Numbered from the stretch's first letter, positions 38,801 through 54,099 are shown. The stretch is 64,000 nt of DNA from Osedax fenrisi (GCA_964019155.1 OZ025239.1:78816549-78880548); one strand, 5' to 3'. Translations and numbers: made by a program. Notes: generated from the letters alone by a model not told the origin.

Positions 38801-39830
38801 GTTTGTTTGATATGTGTAGTTTGTTATATTATTATTGAAGTCATTATTACTATTTAAACAGGTTGCAGATAAACATATAATATGAGGTTTGATTATTAAA
38901 GTATCTATAAATTCTCTTAATTTATCCAGGTTTTGAGTAAGGATTCTAATTTGTATGTGTATAATTATCAGATCATTTTTATTTATTATTAATTCTTTGT
39001 TATACTATTAAATTGTTGTGTTGTTTAGTATTGGTTTGGTATCATATTATATTTAATCATATCGTTTTTTTAGTTCAATTATTTTAAAAGTATCATTTCT
39101 ATACCGTACATATTTATTATATATATATTAATATATATATATATATTTATTATTTGTTGTTAATAAATCAATTGATTTATTTTTAACTTCAATAGATAGT
39201 TTTTTAATAGTCTCCATCTCAACATTATTGATTTCTTTTGATATGCTTATATTTTTTAATTTTGAGTTTTAAATTTGTTTGCATTTTGTATTATATTATT
39301 AATTTCTATTTCAGAGTTTAAAATAATTTGTAAGGGCCTGATGACATTATAATTTTCTAGGTATTTTCCTAATCTAAAATAATTTTTATATTATAATTTG
39401 TGTTGACTTGATCTAAAATTTCTATTATTTTTTTTTTACATTTCTTTGTTTCGTAATTATAATCTATTAGTTTATCTAGGTACCTACTTGTTTAACATTA
39501 TAGAGTATAATAGTTTTATTTCTTATTTCATTTAAGTTATTTCCATTTATGGATTTATTTATAGTCATTGATAGATTTTTTGAAGTGTATTATTGAGGTT
39601 GGTTTTAGTGATCTCAGCAAATGTTTTATGATCAGGTTTATCAGTTGCTTCATTTAGATTTTTTATTATTTGTTCATGATATTCTATAATTATAGTCAAC
39701 TTTTTATTATTTATAGTTAATAATTTTCAATAAAGCATTTGAGATCAATTATTTTATCATTATGCTCATCTGTTATAGATATAGTTTGTTTTTTTTGACG
39801 AGCCATTTGAATTAATTTTTTACTTTATAT
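35850..39830 (-). pseudogene. Near-complete LINE (L2/CR1-like), inactive
   Basis: On the minus strand, in order: an ORF1-like start MARQKKQTISITDEHNDKII at 39806 with early stops; APE endonuclease blocks KPHIICLSATCLNSN (near 38870-38905), ELIIMGDFNI (near 38541-38571) and SLTDHLPIY (near 38340-38370); a linker at 37450-37700 with HIFNLCLSSGTFPLNMKL; and reverse transcriptase with QLSKILEKIIYN (near 36230-36265), TLFLDLSKAFDTIEHSIII (motif A, near 36040-36100) and YIGIPQCSIL (motif B, near 35890-35920). The YADD region and C-terminus are missing, and stops and frameshifts are frequent. The element is interrupted at about 36275-37440. Blocks GDFN, SDH and GxPQ place it with L2/CR1/Jockey-like elements. 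Confidence 0.85.
36275..37440. other. Foreign AT-rich insertion inside the LINE
   Basis: This segment separates two adjacent parts of the reverse transcriptase (FPLNMKL... and QLSKILEKI) that are normally about 30 residues apart. It has internal near-repeats: blocks such as AATAATTATTTTTTTTATGAATTTTTAATTACATAATTTAT occur twice around 36692 and 36892. I could not recognise termini. Confidence 0.55.
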
Positions 39831-41062
<1,232 letters not shown>

Positions 41063-43602
41063 TAATAGTAAATGATTATATAATAAGTTATTTTGAAGTA
41101 TATTATTTAGGATATACATGATAAGTATTATTTGTGCATAGCTATATATAAAATAGAATAGCTGAGAATATGAATAATTAAATAAATACTAAAACAAATA
41201 AAATAACATACATATATATATAATATATATTATATATATATATATACACATAGAAACCTATAAACGAGATTATGAAGAGAAGCGTGTATACCATTATATT
41301 AAACTATTGATATGCAAATACGATTCAAACGTGCATTCATAATGTGATGTACCACGTATATGACGCATACACCAAGTAACTGTGGAAGCGTGAAAGGGGC
41401 GTGTCATAAATTTAAACGTAGACATAATCTAATAAAACTTGCCTATATAAAAGTCACATAGTATATTTAAAGTTGTGCTTGACTTTAGGCAGTATAGGCA
41501 GGGCCGGTTTAAGCATACTTTGGGCCCCGGGCAAAAAAAACACATGGGCCCCATCATAATTTTTATAACATATTAATAGGGTCATTCTAGCAATAACTAA
41601 TATATTTATAACTATTAAATTTATATATATATATATATAAATGATATAGGTTATATTATTATTCTATGCATTCTATGCCTAATACAATTATCTACAAATA
41701 TTTAAAATCTTTAAATTTGGAGTTTTATAAATGTTAGTTTTTCATATATATTTACATGTTTCGTGTGAAGGATGTGCCCTTAAGATATGTATAATATATA
41801 GAGGGGGGACTCATTCACTCCATGGATGGACATATATATTAAGTTGCACCCTTACATTCATTGCAATATAATATTGTATAAGATAATAAATAAATTAATT
41901 AGTAAAAAATAAAAATAATATAAGTATAATTAAATATTTATATTACTCGCTTTCATCTCTAAAAAAATGAGTAGTATGTATTAATTATAAATTTCATTAA
42001 TTAGCTTTGATTATAAAGATAATGTATCCATACTTAAAAGTATTTATTATGTCAGAAAATGTCATAGAACATTATTTATAAGTTTTAGTTTCGAGAACCT
42101 TAAGCTATTATCTCTCAAGTTTAATTATTTGCCATTAAAATACAATGTATATTCGGATGAAAATGTCTACATTTGTATATCCCACCATATATTGTATATA
42201 ATAATGTTTGGATAGTCTATTCCTTTGAGGTGTATATCAATACAGTATAATATATATTAAAAAAATTGTATATACCTACTTATAAATTAAGTTGTCAAAT
42301 ATTGGTAGAAAAGAGTTATTTTGAACTTGCATATGATGTATGATGTAAATTCAATATTTAATCAAGTGATATCATTATACTAATTCTTTTGTAATTTGTT
42401 TTTTTTTGTATACTCAAATAAAATCCTCATAATCATTTATTTTCTCGCCTATGTATTTAATAAGTATATACATATTTTTTATTACTGCTATTATTTTCTC
42501 AATTGAACCTAATTGCTATTTACTTTATTCTACAAAGTAATTAGCTTCACGTTTTTCATAATATTGAAGTATAAAATTCTTGCATTTTACTGAATAAATA
42601 CATTGACTCTATTAATGTAATTTACGTAAAGTACATATATAATATCATATATATATCGTAGTTATATAACTTATGTAATAATAGGAAGTCCACAATATAA
42701 TGCACTATAGTTATTATATTATAATAGCATTATAATGCTATAGATTGTGATGACCATATTATATTCGATAATTCTTTTAATACAAAATAGTATATCCTTT
42801 CTTTAATCTAGATGTTAAAATATTATATATTTAGGTTTGCTAAATAAACTATATTGATTTGGTATGAAACCAAAAATATTGCTGCAATTGTAGTTGATTC
42901 AACGGTATTTTGCCCAACTAGATTTAACAAAGGCGCAGCTCAGGGGGTCCGTATTGCCAATAGACTATGGTTTATTATTAAATAATACATTTCATTTAAT
43001 ATTCCAGACATATTGCTGAAATTGTCATAATCTTGAGCTCTATAATCTTTTATATTTATATTATTATTAAAAAATAATCTAATAAATCATTAGCTAAATA
43101 TTTACCAGTGTGATAATTAATCTCTAGGTAGGGATTAAATCCTATCCTTTTTCTCCAAATCTCATTTTTACATCAATAAATATTAAATAATCATACCTTA
43201 CTTGGCATATATGATGACGATTGTTAAATGATCTATATGTGATATATCTTGAGTTGAGTCCACTGATATACTATATACTATATAATATTTTGAATTTTTA
43301 TTTCTTCAATAATTTATATCTCACCTGTTCTCATTTTAATATCGTCATTGTGGGCGTGTATATGTAAATAGATATACGAGGGTGATGTCAATATAATAAT
43401 TCATTTTTAAGTAGCCTACTAGTTAGCTAATTACAAAAAAAAATCCTTTAGTTTTATATATATAAATAATATCCTTTTCAATAAATATAAATATAATTTA
43501 TATATGTAAATATTCTAGTAACATTTTTTTTTACATAATTTCATTAATAGGTAATTATTTTAAAAAAAACTATAAAGCAGAATACTCATATTTGAATTGA
43601 AC

Positions 43603-43667
<65 letters not shown>

Positions 43668-44486
43668 ACCTATAGGTATATATATATATATACACTACAA
43701 AATATAATAATATATACACTACAACAATTGTTCTTAAGACACATATTTTTTTAATACGCCCGTGTAGATAGAGAAAATTTAATTATTTTGAGAAAAATAA
43801 TTTTGAAAAGATATTTTATTAGTCTTAATTACTATTATACATCTATATAAAATACCGTTTTTTCGTAATTTATAATCAATATAATTCTTTAAATATGTCA
43901 GAAATTATAGTTAACATATATCTGAATCATTTTAATTTTATTAAAAAAACGTTAATATATATTTGTGTTCTCGATATAGTGGTTAATAATCCTTTAATAC
44001 ATTTATCTAGTATCATTAATCGCTTCCAGGTTTATCAATCAAATATTTATCAATTCGTTTCATACTATTTCATCTGATATTCTGATATCTGTGAGGTAGT
44101 ATATGGTGTTCACTATTAGCATGTGCTCCAACCTATTCATTTACGTGTTACCATAATATCTTCATGTAAATTTTGAAATTTTTGTAAAATTCACTTTTCT
44201 CATATGTCTAAATAACCCATATTTAATTAATTTATTATATTATTTTTATTTGTTTAATTAAAATTAATAGTATATAAGAAAATAGAATGTATAAAAATAC
44301 TGTTTATAAATATTTTTTTTTTAATAAATAGTAAAAAAATGTTTCTCAAATAATTTATGGGCCCCCCAAAATGTTGGGCCCCGGGCAATTGCCCGGTTTG
44401 CCCCCCCCCCTTGAGCCGGCCCTGAGTATAGGCTATACAGTATAGCACAGTGAACGTAACGATTACATACGTGTTCACATGAATTA
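41063..44486. repeat. 3.4-kb direct duplication, copy 2
   Basis: Near-identical to 22377-25832. The boundaries are sharp: homology begins at TAATAGTAAATG and ends at CACATGAATTA on both sides. It contains the same hAT element in the same flanks. Confidence 0.95.
41499..44424 (-). mobile_element. hAT transposon with ZMYM-type transposase remains, copy 2
   Basis: Same TIRs and the same 8-bp duplication AGTATAGG (41491-41498 and 44425-44432) as copy 1. It differs from copy 1 by a handful of substitutions and an 11-base deletion near 41580. The transposase fossils on the minus strand are equally broken. Confidence 0.9.
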
Positions 44487-44527
44487 CGTTGTTCATTGCT
44501 TAAGTGTAATAGACGTATATACTAAGG

Positions 44528-44571
<44 letters not shown>

Positions 44572-44694
44572 GTATATAGTAGGTATACCGTATCTAAATA
44601 ATATATAAAGGTGTTCATGACTATAGGTATTATGCATGACCTATTCTCCCATCTAACAGTAATAGCCTCATAATAGCATACATAATAGACTTAA
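44487..44694. other. Spacer with (TA)n
   Basis: Contains a short (TA)n near 44532-44557. No gene seen. Confidence 0.4.
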
Positions 44695-44734
44695 ATGTTT
44701 ACATCATGCTATTATGCTGCTATTATGTTGCTAT

Positions 44735-44869
44735 TAAAATTCGTACGTATAAACTGTATTAATGATTTGATCTCTTGGTTTTCATGTAATTCTCTTTCAT
44801 TAAATATTGCTAAAACTGATAGCATTATACTTTATATATATATATCTTTCTTCAATTACTCCCACTCAT
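44735..44869 (+). pseudogene. L2/CR1-like LINE, 5' fragment of a split copy
   Basis: Reads CINDLISWFSCNSLSLNIAK then TDSIIL and NYSHSS, the block that follows the reverse transcriptase active site in L2/CR1-like elements ('DL..W...N.L.LN..KT'). It is cut at 44869/44870 by the large hAT element and continues at 55986 with SSILYLMRSALPISN. Confidence 0.8.
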
Positions 44870-44984
44870 CATGGGCGGATACAGGGGGGGCTAGGGAGGT
44901 TCTAGCCACCCCCCCCCCCTCATGATGATGGTGAATTTTTGTACATTATGTATTTAACTGGATATATTTGATATGGATACATTA

Positions 44985-46451
44985 TCTATATATATATTTC
45001 TCTAAACATATAACAATGCGGCATCGTCGCGAAGCGACGATTCTACGAAATTAAAAAATAAATGCAAGATCGGAAGACACCAGTTATACTCATCTTTTAT
45101 TCCTCTTTAATATGCACTATCAAAATGTTACATTGTACCGTGATATCATATATTAAAGTGGATTTATAAATTAAGATTTTAAATTAATTCGCCTCTAATA
45201 ATCAATAGGTGGATCTTTTTAATAAAATTAATTTCATCCAATGAGATTCATGGTAACCAGTAATTTCGTACGAGGTAATTTCGTACGATTTATTAAATTT
45301 ATTTTAATTTATTTCATAATTCTTATACGAATAAATATAACTTATTTTATTGAGAGACGAGGTGTTCCTATAGGGCTAACTCCGATAGGGCTAATTCAGA
45401 TAGGGCTAATTCAGATAGGGCTAACTCAGATAGGGCTAAATCCGATAGAGCTAATTCAGATGGGGCTAAATCAGATAGGGCTAATTCAGATAGGGCTAAC
45501 TCAGGTAGGGCTAACTCCGATAAGGCTAATTCAGATAGGGCTAACTCTGATAGTGCTAATTCAGATAGAGCTAACTCCGATAGGGCTAATTCAGATATGG
45601 ATAACTCCAATAGGGATAATTGAGATAGGGCTAATTCAGGTAGGACTAACTCAGTTATGGCTAATTCAGATAAAGATAACTCCGATAGGGCTAATTCAGA
45701 TAGGGCTAACTCCGATAGGGCTAAATCCGATAGAGCTAATTCAGATAGGGCTAAATCAGATAGGGCTAATTCAGATAGAGATAACTCCAATAGAGCTAAC
45801 TACGATAGGGCTAATTCAGATATGGCTAATTCCGATAGGGATAATTCAGATAGGGCTAATTCAGATAGGGCTAACTCCGATAGGGCTAAATCAGATAGGG
45901 CTAATTCAGATAGGGCTAACTCAGGTAGGACTAACTCGGTTATGGCTAATTCAGATAGGGCTAACTCCGATAGGGCTAAATCCGATAGAGCTAATTCAGA
46001 TAGGGCTAATTCAGATAGAGATAACTCCGATAGGGCTAATTCAGATATGGCTAACTCCAATAGGGATAATTGAGATGGGGCTAATTCAGGTAGGACTAAC
46101 TCGGTTATGGCTAATTCAGATAGAGATAACTCCGATAGGGCTAATTCAGGTAGGGCTAACTCCGATAGGGCTAATTCAGATAGGGCTAACAACGATAGGG
46201 CCAATTCAGATAGTGCTAAATCCGATAGGGCTAACTACGATAGGGATAATTCAGATAGGGCTAACTCAGATAGGGCTAACTCCCATTTATTATGTATATT
46301 AATTTCTCAATATTTGTTTTTTATAACATAATTAATTTAAATCAAATAAATAATATATTTCTTATTTCTAAAATAGTCCTAGATCATGCAATTTTCTAAT
46401 AATAACTCATAATTATCAAATATCCGCACATACACCGGGCCAAAACAGCTA

Positions 46452-46452
<1 letters not shown>
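44985..46452 (+). mobile_element. Helitron-like element carrying a minisatellite
   Basis: The 5' end TCTATATATATATTTCTCT lies after an A, and the 3' end CCGGGCCAAAACAGCTAG lies before a T. This matches Helitron rules (5' TC, 3' CTRR, insertion between A and T). A perfect stem ATCGTCGC-GAA-GCGACGAT lies at 45023-45041 near the 5' end. The usual 3' subterminal hairpin is not obvious, so the call is tentative. The centre is a 15-bp minisatellite. No Rep/helicase coding, so it would be non-autonomous. Confidence 0.45.
45362..46288. repeat. 15-bp minisatellite, about 62 units
   Basis: Tandem units of the type GATAGGGCTAATTCA with variants at a few positions (CCG/CAG, AAA/AAC, GGG/GAG). Because 15 is a multiple of three and the unit lacks stops in most frames, long frames are open on both strands. 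One gives 353 residues of IGLIQ/IGLTP pentads, another SELAL pentads on the minus strand. Unit variants do not favour any one frame, so I treat these as non-coding. Confidence 0.97.
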
Positions 46453-46492
<40 letters not shown>

Positions 46493-46774
46493 TATAGGTG
46501 ACCTGCAATATAGATGATACCAATGGGCCAATGGGATGTATTATAGTAGCGATTACAATATTTTGAATTAACAAGTAAAACACATGAAGAACGTTATCTT
46601 CTGCTAAAGAAAATACTCGCACAACAATCCATAAAAGATCACGTTTTTAAACCACACAAAAAAATGAAAATTATAAAATGAAAATACTCGTACATTTAAA
46701 ATTAAATGGTTACACACATATTCTTGGTTATCCTACAGTTAATCTTTAAATGGCGGATTATGTATACCATATTT
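46453..46774. other. (TA)n and hAT interior
   Basis: (TA)n at about 46453-46488, then AT-rich interior sequence of the large hAT. No readable frame. Confidence 0.4.
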
Positions 46775-48103
46775 TTTTCATTTTAAAATTAATCAAAATC
46801 AAGTTGGAAAATGTGTCACTTCGCCGATGATTAAGTTTAAAGATGCGATTGCAGATTTAAGAAAACATGAATCTACTATTTACCACAAGAACTCTTTGGA
46901 AGAAAATTGTCGTAATTGCAATAATAAAATTGTGAAAATAATAAGCAATCAGCTATAGGAAGTAAATAATTCCTAATGCAAGTAAATAATTCCATATTTA
47001 AACACATTGAATGCAACAGAGCAAAATTTTGATCTATGAAATTTCAATGTACTTCTAAAACTATGTATAAACTCTGGAAATGATATATCAAAAGAATACT
47101 TGTTAATGTGTAATAAAAATGCTAAATACACCTCAAAATCAACACATAATGAATTGATATTTGAATGTGGTGGATATATTAAAGAAAGAATAATTTATGA
47201 TGGAAAACATTCTATAAAAAAGTTAAATATTGTTAGTGTACTAGTTGATGAATCTGATATTGATTACAGATGTATCTAATACTGAAATAATGGCTTTAGC
47301 GATTATATATTTTAATTATATATTTTATGGTAAGTGTATCACTGAAGAGTTTATGAATGTGAATGTGAGAATGTGAAAATCTTATTGGAGAAAGTAGAGC
47401 TAACTTGATTATGAATACACTAACTAAATTTGAATTAAATCTTAAAAATTTAAAGGATACGATGGAGCAGTAAATATGTCTGGCAAAGTAAAATGAGCGT
47501 CAACTATAATTCTGAATAAGAACACTAAATCTATATATGTACACTGTAGATCACATGTATTAAATCTATCAATAGTAAATGCATGCAAAATGCCATTAAT
47601 TCAAAATATGATGGGCATATTATTAGAAATCTGTATATTTTTTAAATATTCTGCTGAAGTGGCAAGGTGTATTAGAATAAAATATTACCCAAATTTGTGT
47701 TAAATCTTCTAAAAAAAAACTATTTAACCTTTGTAAATGAGTTGGGTTGCCATACATGATGCTTTGAGAGTATTCATCGAACTGTATCAAACAATTCTTG
47801 AAACAATGTTAGACATATATAAAGATAAAATATGGCATTCAGAAAGTATAACAAAAGCTAACGGTCTTTACAATTCTATGATTAATACACAATTTAGTAT
47901 GTCATTAATTGTATGTAATAAGTCACTTAATTTCATAGAAAATTTAATAACTACCCTCCATGGACAACTCTGCAGAGTAGGTAAATATACACATAAGGCA
48001 AATCAAGATATTAAAAGTGTAATTAAAGGGATACAAGTTTGTAGAGATAATATTGATGAAGTACAATTATAATGGAATGAAGAAGCATCACATTTATTAT
48101 CAT
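46775..48103 (+). pseudogene. hAT transposase (TTF/DUF4371 type), N-terminal half, broken
   Basis: In shifting frames: TSPMIKFKDAIADLRKHEST then IYHKNSLEEN (TTF-type zinc-finger region, about 46820-46920); FNVLLKLCINSGND and NAKYTSKSTHNELI; KKLNIVSVLVDES (the VDES/DUF4371 block, near 47225-47260); LNLSIVNACKMPLIQNMMG (near 47562-47620); and ELGWVAIHDA-like WVAIHDALRVF continuing to DEVQL at 48072. These match ZMYM1-like hAT transposases in order. It is stopped by the insertion at 48104, and the C-terminal part lies at 55054-55800. Several stops and frameshifts, so not functional even without the insertion. Confidence 0.85.
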
Positions 48104-49326
48104 CAAAGATTTTCCGAAGGAAAGATATACCCCCTTATCTCTACGTGAAATCGTTTTTTAACCATAATGCCAACGAAAAGATGGCGCTCCTAGTCATGAT
48201 TCATATTTAATCATCACTTTTAATTTTAAATAATTATTGTGAATTATAATTATAATATTATCTAGCTTATAGTAATGTATATACTTATAATTTGTATTAT
48301 TCACCGTTAATATTTATTAAATAAATTAATTTATATTTATATATATATATATTTAATATAATATTATAATTAAAATATGTGTATACTATATATATATATA
48401 ACTATAACATTGATTTTCATAAATTTTATATATATCAAAATGCGTACTGATTTTAAATATTCTAAAACAATTTATAAATTATTAAATTAATTATTAATTG
48501 AATATCATGATAATGTTATATATATTTATAATATATTTAATATATAAGTATATATTATTATAATAATTATATTACATGCCATATTTTACATTATAATTTG
48601 TATTTGCATTAAAAGATACAAATTATTTAAAATAAAAATATTTTATGGAATATAATATATTTAATATATAATATAATATTATATAATTAGTTGAACCCTT
48701 GATATATTATCTGTAGTTATTAACTAAGTATGTACATATGTTTCACAAGTCTTAAATGTGTGTACTGAGTTTACAAAAATATAACTATTATATACAACCA
48801 CCACAACTTATCAGATTTTAAACATACGATTTTAAATCGCCATATTTTATACATACCCATATTTCAAAATTATTTTTAAATAGGCAAATTAAATATTATG
48901 AATAGTTTCTATTTGTTTTATTATAATAATTATATTTTTATATTTAGTAAAATACTATTGATATATATATATATATATGGTATATTCACAAGATTTACAT
49001 TTTATTTTATATATAATATAACTTTTTCAAAAATAATATAGCCTATATTATAGGAATACATTTTATATACGACTAATTTAAAAATTATATACCTTATTTA
49101 CAAAATAAAATTATACCTTATATACCTTATCACAAACTATATTTATTTAATATATATAATATTGTTTACAAATAAGTATACTATAGTATGGTAATAAATA
49201 ATTTAGAATGTATAATTGGAGAATATCGAATATGGTCCTCATTTATTTTAATTACATTTGCAGAGTTCAAATTTTAGATATTTTAGATGTATCATTATGT
49301 AATTAAAAATTATAATACCAACTAAT

Positions 49327-49570
49327 TTAATTGTATCTTACAATATATACTACATGTGAATTTACTATATTGGTGTATCGTGTACAATAGTAGCCTATGC
49401 CATCTACAGAAATGATTATATTAAATTTGACCATATGAATAGTAACCAAAACCAGTGGGGAGTAAAATTTGACACAGACCAGATATTTATCTACTATATC
49501 ATCTCTTATCATCCTATCATTTATCACTTTATATGTATGTCATGAATATTTATCTAATATATGTACTTCA
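49327..49570 (-). pseudogene. Unrecognised coding-like remnant inside the long-TIR element
   Basis: A minus-strand frame of 66 residues with mixed composition (DRMIRDDIVDKYLVCVKFYS then MVKFNIIISVDGIGYYC). It is less AT-biased in amino-acid make-up than random frames here. It could be a relic of the element's own transposase or of another insertion. No family recognised. Confidence 0.25.
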
Positions 49571-50468
49571 GCCCCTCTTCTGTAAATATACAACGTTTAT
49601 ATCAGATATATTTTCTTTAATTTACCAATAAGAAGTGTGTATGGAATCCTTAAATGAAACATCTGGCAATACTCAAATATATTATTACTTAAATATGGGT
49701 TACTTTATTTATATAATTTATTTTAAATTTACTAATATCAAATAGGTATTAGTATACCTATATACAAATAATGTGTCCCCATTACAATTTATATTTTTAA
49801 ACTACATATAAAAATACTTACATTTTAATAAATGAGAATTGTTAATAATATTAGTTTAGGTACCTATTAATTATTTATATAAAATATTGAATAAATAATA
49901 AATATAATTTATATAATTTTATTATAAATTTTGAAACTTTAATATTTTTCTATTTCTACTTAATACACTTTTGCCGACTTTGATTTCACTCTCCTTTTTT
50001 AAAAGAAAATATAATCTGATATTAGTAAATAATATTGAAATTCGTAAATTTAATTTTCAATTTTCTTTATCACACAATATTGGATTATAACTTATTCTCA
50101 TCATTAAATTAACTAGGTTACTTTTTAAGTTTTTTAAGTGAATAAAATGATCAATATTTTGTCTGCAAATTTTTTCTAATATAATTATATTTCCAGTCAT
50201 CAATTTTGATGGATAAATAAGCCCCTCTGAAAATAAAACAATTATTATATATCTTTTAATTATATTTAGAATAATTATAGTAATAATAGCTATTACTAGT
50301 AATTGGAGTTATAATTAAAATATTCTATTTTATAAAATATATATATTTTCTACTGTATAATTTAATACCAGTAGGATTTCATATACATATATTGCAAACT
50401 ATATATATATATTATATACATAAATAATTTAATACAAATTATTTAATAAAAGAGTAATATATTTAGTG

Positions 50469-50526
<58 letters not shown>

Positions 50527-51064
50527 TCATTACAAAATAATAAAAACAATTCACTTTATAAACTAAATGTTAATTGTATTGTTAATGAATTCAATCATTT
50601 TCATAAAAAACAATTCACATTATTGATTCAATTTAATTAATTATTATATTATAATTTATATCATTATAAATGATAGTACATAAATATGTGTATATAAATA
50701 GTGTATATAAAATATCAATTAATTAATTATTTTTTAGAATATATATTATATATATAATATATATTAAATTTCTTTTTTACTATGTATATACTTTGGGCTA
50801 ATTTTGTATACAATATTTAAAATGATATAATAATTAAACAATAATAAAAACAATGCACTTTATAAACTAAAAAATAATTGTATTGATTAATTAATGATTT
50901 CAAAAAATAAATTTAAATTATTGTTATAATTTAATTGTAATTAATTATTATATTATAATTTATATTGTTATAAATGAATAAAATATAAATTAATTAATAA
51001 TTTCTATTTTGTTGTACTATATTACAAATTAGACATATATAATTTATATATATATACAGGTTAT

Positions 51065-51745
51065 ATATAATAACATATATAGAAAAGCCTTTGGAAAGGG
51101 GATAAAAACCTAATTTCATATGGAAGAGCATTCCAGTATTTTGGAGCTACCACTGAGAAAGCAGATTTAGAGTGAGCAGAGATAGTCGAGCGTTAAACAA
51201 TTTTCATCGTGTGACATTTCCTGCTAGCTCGACTAAGGGTCTGAATACTGATCAAGTCTGCTAGGTATTCGGGAGATCTAAGATATATCACCTTATGGGT
51301 GATGCATAGTAGTCTGTAGGGATACCTAGATTATACCTAGCTGATACCTACTACCTAATACAGTTGATACCTACCTGCAGAGATACCTGAACTTAAGCCA
51401 GCCGAGTGACCACATTAGGGTCGATATTGACACTATTGAAGAGAACTTCAGTTTATAAAGGGTGCGTATAGAACGTCGTTGTATCATCTCAAGTTTAAGC
51501 ATAAGCTTTAGGGGTAGATTACATAGAAGTGAGCAGCAGTATATAAGTCTACTGAAGACTAACGAGTGTATTAGACTTTTAGTCATTGACAAAATTAATT
51601 TATTGCGTGATTTTCTAATGTTATAAAGAATATAGTTGGCATTGCGAATCATTATAGATATGTGGTCAGAGTAATCTATGAGGGAGTTGATGGTGAAACC
51701 AAGAGTTGTTACGGATTGTAAGGTAGGGATGGATAGTAGAAAGGG
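51065..51745 (-). pseudogene. L2/CR1-like LINE 3' fragment inside the long-TIR element
   Basis: On the minus strand: TLGFTINSLIDYSDHIS, MIRNANYILYNIRKSRNKL, KSLIHSLVFSRLIYCCSLL, then WLKFRYLC, YRLLCITHKVIYLRSPEYLA and SAFSVVAPKYWNALPYEIR. This is the post-RT C-terminal region of the same family as the split LINE at 44735/55986. A short run of GGTATC repeats (near 51315-51390) has been inserted between two blocks. 5'-truncated. Confidence 0.85.
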
Positions 51746-53376
51746 GTATAATATATATATATATATATTAATTTAATTATGAAAGCAGGTAAAAATGTAT
51801 ATAATATCAGATTATAAAAATTAATGTTATAATTATTTAGGTTCAAATGACATCTTGTTGTTATAATACCTAGAACAAAATTCCTTATCTGTAAATTATT
51901 ATATAAATAAAATTATATATTTAATAAAATAAAATATTTGTTATGGCTTACATACAATATATAAATAACGCTAGAAAATTATTATTTAATTTTGTAAAAA
52001 AAAATGTTTGTATTATATAATAGTAATGAAATAAATGTATTACAAAATTGCTACTATAGATATAATTGTTGACTATTTTTACAAGTAGTCAAAACTATCA
52101 AATCCCATACTATCTCATTCTATATTAATGTTATCCAGTGTACTATATACAAATATTAAAATACTCCTTACATTAGTCGTAACAATTCTATATATTTGTT
52201 CATATATTTTTCTAAATATTTGTATTTTATAATTTATTCATTACTATTTAAAAAATATCAAAAATGATAATTATGTCGCAGATTCTAAATAAATATATAT
52301 ATGTTTATACTTTCGAAGTATAATACTCATGAAGATATATTACATGTCTAATGTATTACATATTGCACTTTCATGATCTATCTAGAACTGTTTCTTTCCT
52401 AATTTAGAGACACCCTCGATACTATTTTTACATATCTGCGGTTATAACTCCGATTCCCTAAATAAATATAATACTTTCATTTTCTGATAACTTCTTATTT
52501 AAACTTTTATAAATAAAAAATTATTATATCATATAAATAGTATATAATTATGCTCAGATCACATTCTATTGATTAATACAAATTGGACAGCATGTAAAAG
52601 GCACACATAATTTCTATATCTAATAACTGCGGTCGGTTCGTGTAGGAGAACCATACGTCAAAAGAATTACATATCTATTAAATATAATTAACTGTAATGT
52701 ACCATTGAAAACTAGCTACTAGTACTACTAATATGTTATCAATAAAACAGATGATATATGTAATTATATATTCAATAGATAAGTTGGTAGTTTATCTATA
52801 TTGTTAAATATAGGAACAATTTTATGTTAATAGATGCAACATAATTTTACATATCGATGATTTATTGCGACATGCCACTTGCCCATTTATACTAGCCACT
52901 CCTCAACCAACCTACCACAACTATTATATATAAATTATATGTGCAGATTTTTATGCGGAACCATATTACATAAGCATTATAATTAATTAAATACACCATA
53001 ATTAAAGTAATCACCCAATACACATTATTATATTTATAATAATAATATATTATATATTTATATTAATTTTTATATTCTACTATATATTATATGCGCATAG
53101 GTTTAAAAAATGATGTGTAAATTTAAGAAATAGTTACTCTTATATCTCTATATGTTTACAGATGTCCGCTGATTGTAAAGTTACTCTTATATATATTATA
53201 TAATATTATATCGTATATCATATAAATATATAATATTAGTCCCAATATTTATTAATAAGACGTTGAACAAGTGATATTTAATATAAAATATAGCTTTTTT
53301 GGATTGTTTACCAATTATAATTATTATAATAATTAATTATTATGATTATTAAATAATATTATTTAAAAGGGGAATA

Positions 53377-53769
53377 CGGACGGTAGGCAAAAATTAAATA
53401 ACTATAAATAGCAAAGTTCACGCAAGGCGTGCGTTACGCAAATTTATGATACGCTCTAATGCACATGAAAATAAAATCTAAATGAAAACATGAATATATG
53501 GAATAATAACTTTGTAAAAATATACGTATACAGTGTATGTATAATACACCATTCATTTTAATTGAATAATTAATATTTGCAGATTGATATTTTGGATTGT
53601 TTGATTTATTTTGTTTAGTTTTATTCTTCAGTTTTTTAGCTGCTTTATATACAGAAGTGAGCCTATACAAAGTAATTAATAACTACGAATAATATATTAA
53701 TGCGACGCCCGCATTGAGAGACGCATGAACTTTGTTATTTATAGTTATTTAATTTTTGCCTACCGTCCG
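53377..53769. mobile_element. TA-flanked MITE with CGGACGGTAGGC ends
   Basis: Inverted ends of about 45 bases start CGGACGGTAGGCAAAAATTA and continue AATAACTATAAATA and CAAAGTTCA, with TA on each side (53375-53376 and 53770-53771). Its right internal part (GTTTAGTTTTATTC ... TTAGCTGC ... GTGAGCCTAT) resembles 54290-54350 in the right arm of the enclosing element, so a second, older relative lies there. 393 bases, non-coding. Confidence 0.8.
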
Positions 53770-54099
53770 TACTATCCATTTAAAAGAGTTTAAATGGTAT
53801 TTAATCTATTTATATATATACATATATAATAAACATATGTTATTTATATATAAGTAATATTTATAGAATGGTTATATATGTATTATATATGTGTATTGCA
53901 TATTAATAATATCCCTTTTATCGTATTTATTCGCTAATAATCAAATTAATTTATATTTGAAATTTAAAAAGATTGTTATGCATAAAATATGGCAACTTTT
54001 AAATATGATATTAAAGGTGTGGTAGTTGTATATAATTATTATAATAATATATTTTGTAAATACAATACACATATACCTATAAGACTTGTAAAACATGTT

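Noticed and set aside
41491..44432. Independent re-insertion of the hAT at an identical target
   Set aside because: Homology extends about 430 bases beyond the left TSD and 50 beyond the right one, so it is a duplication of the filled site.
45241..46331. Overlapping repeat proteins, including a pentapeptide-repeat-like minus-strand product
   Set aside because: The 15-bp unit keeps most frames open automatically. Unit variation favours no frame and the array lies inside a mobile element. Kept only as a finding to test.
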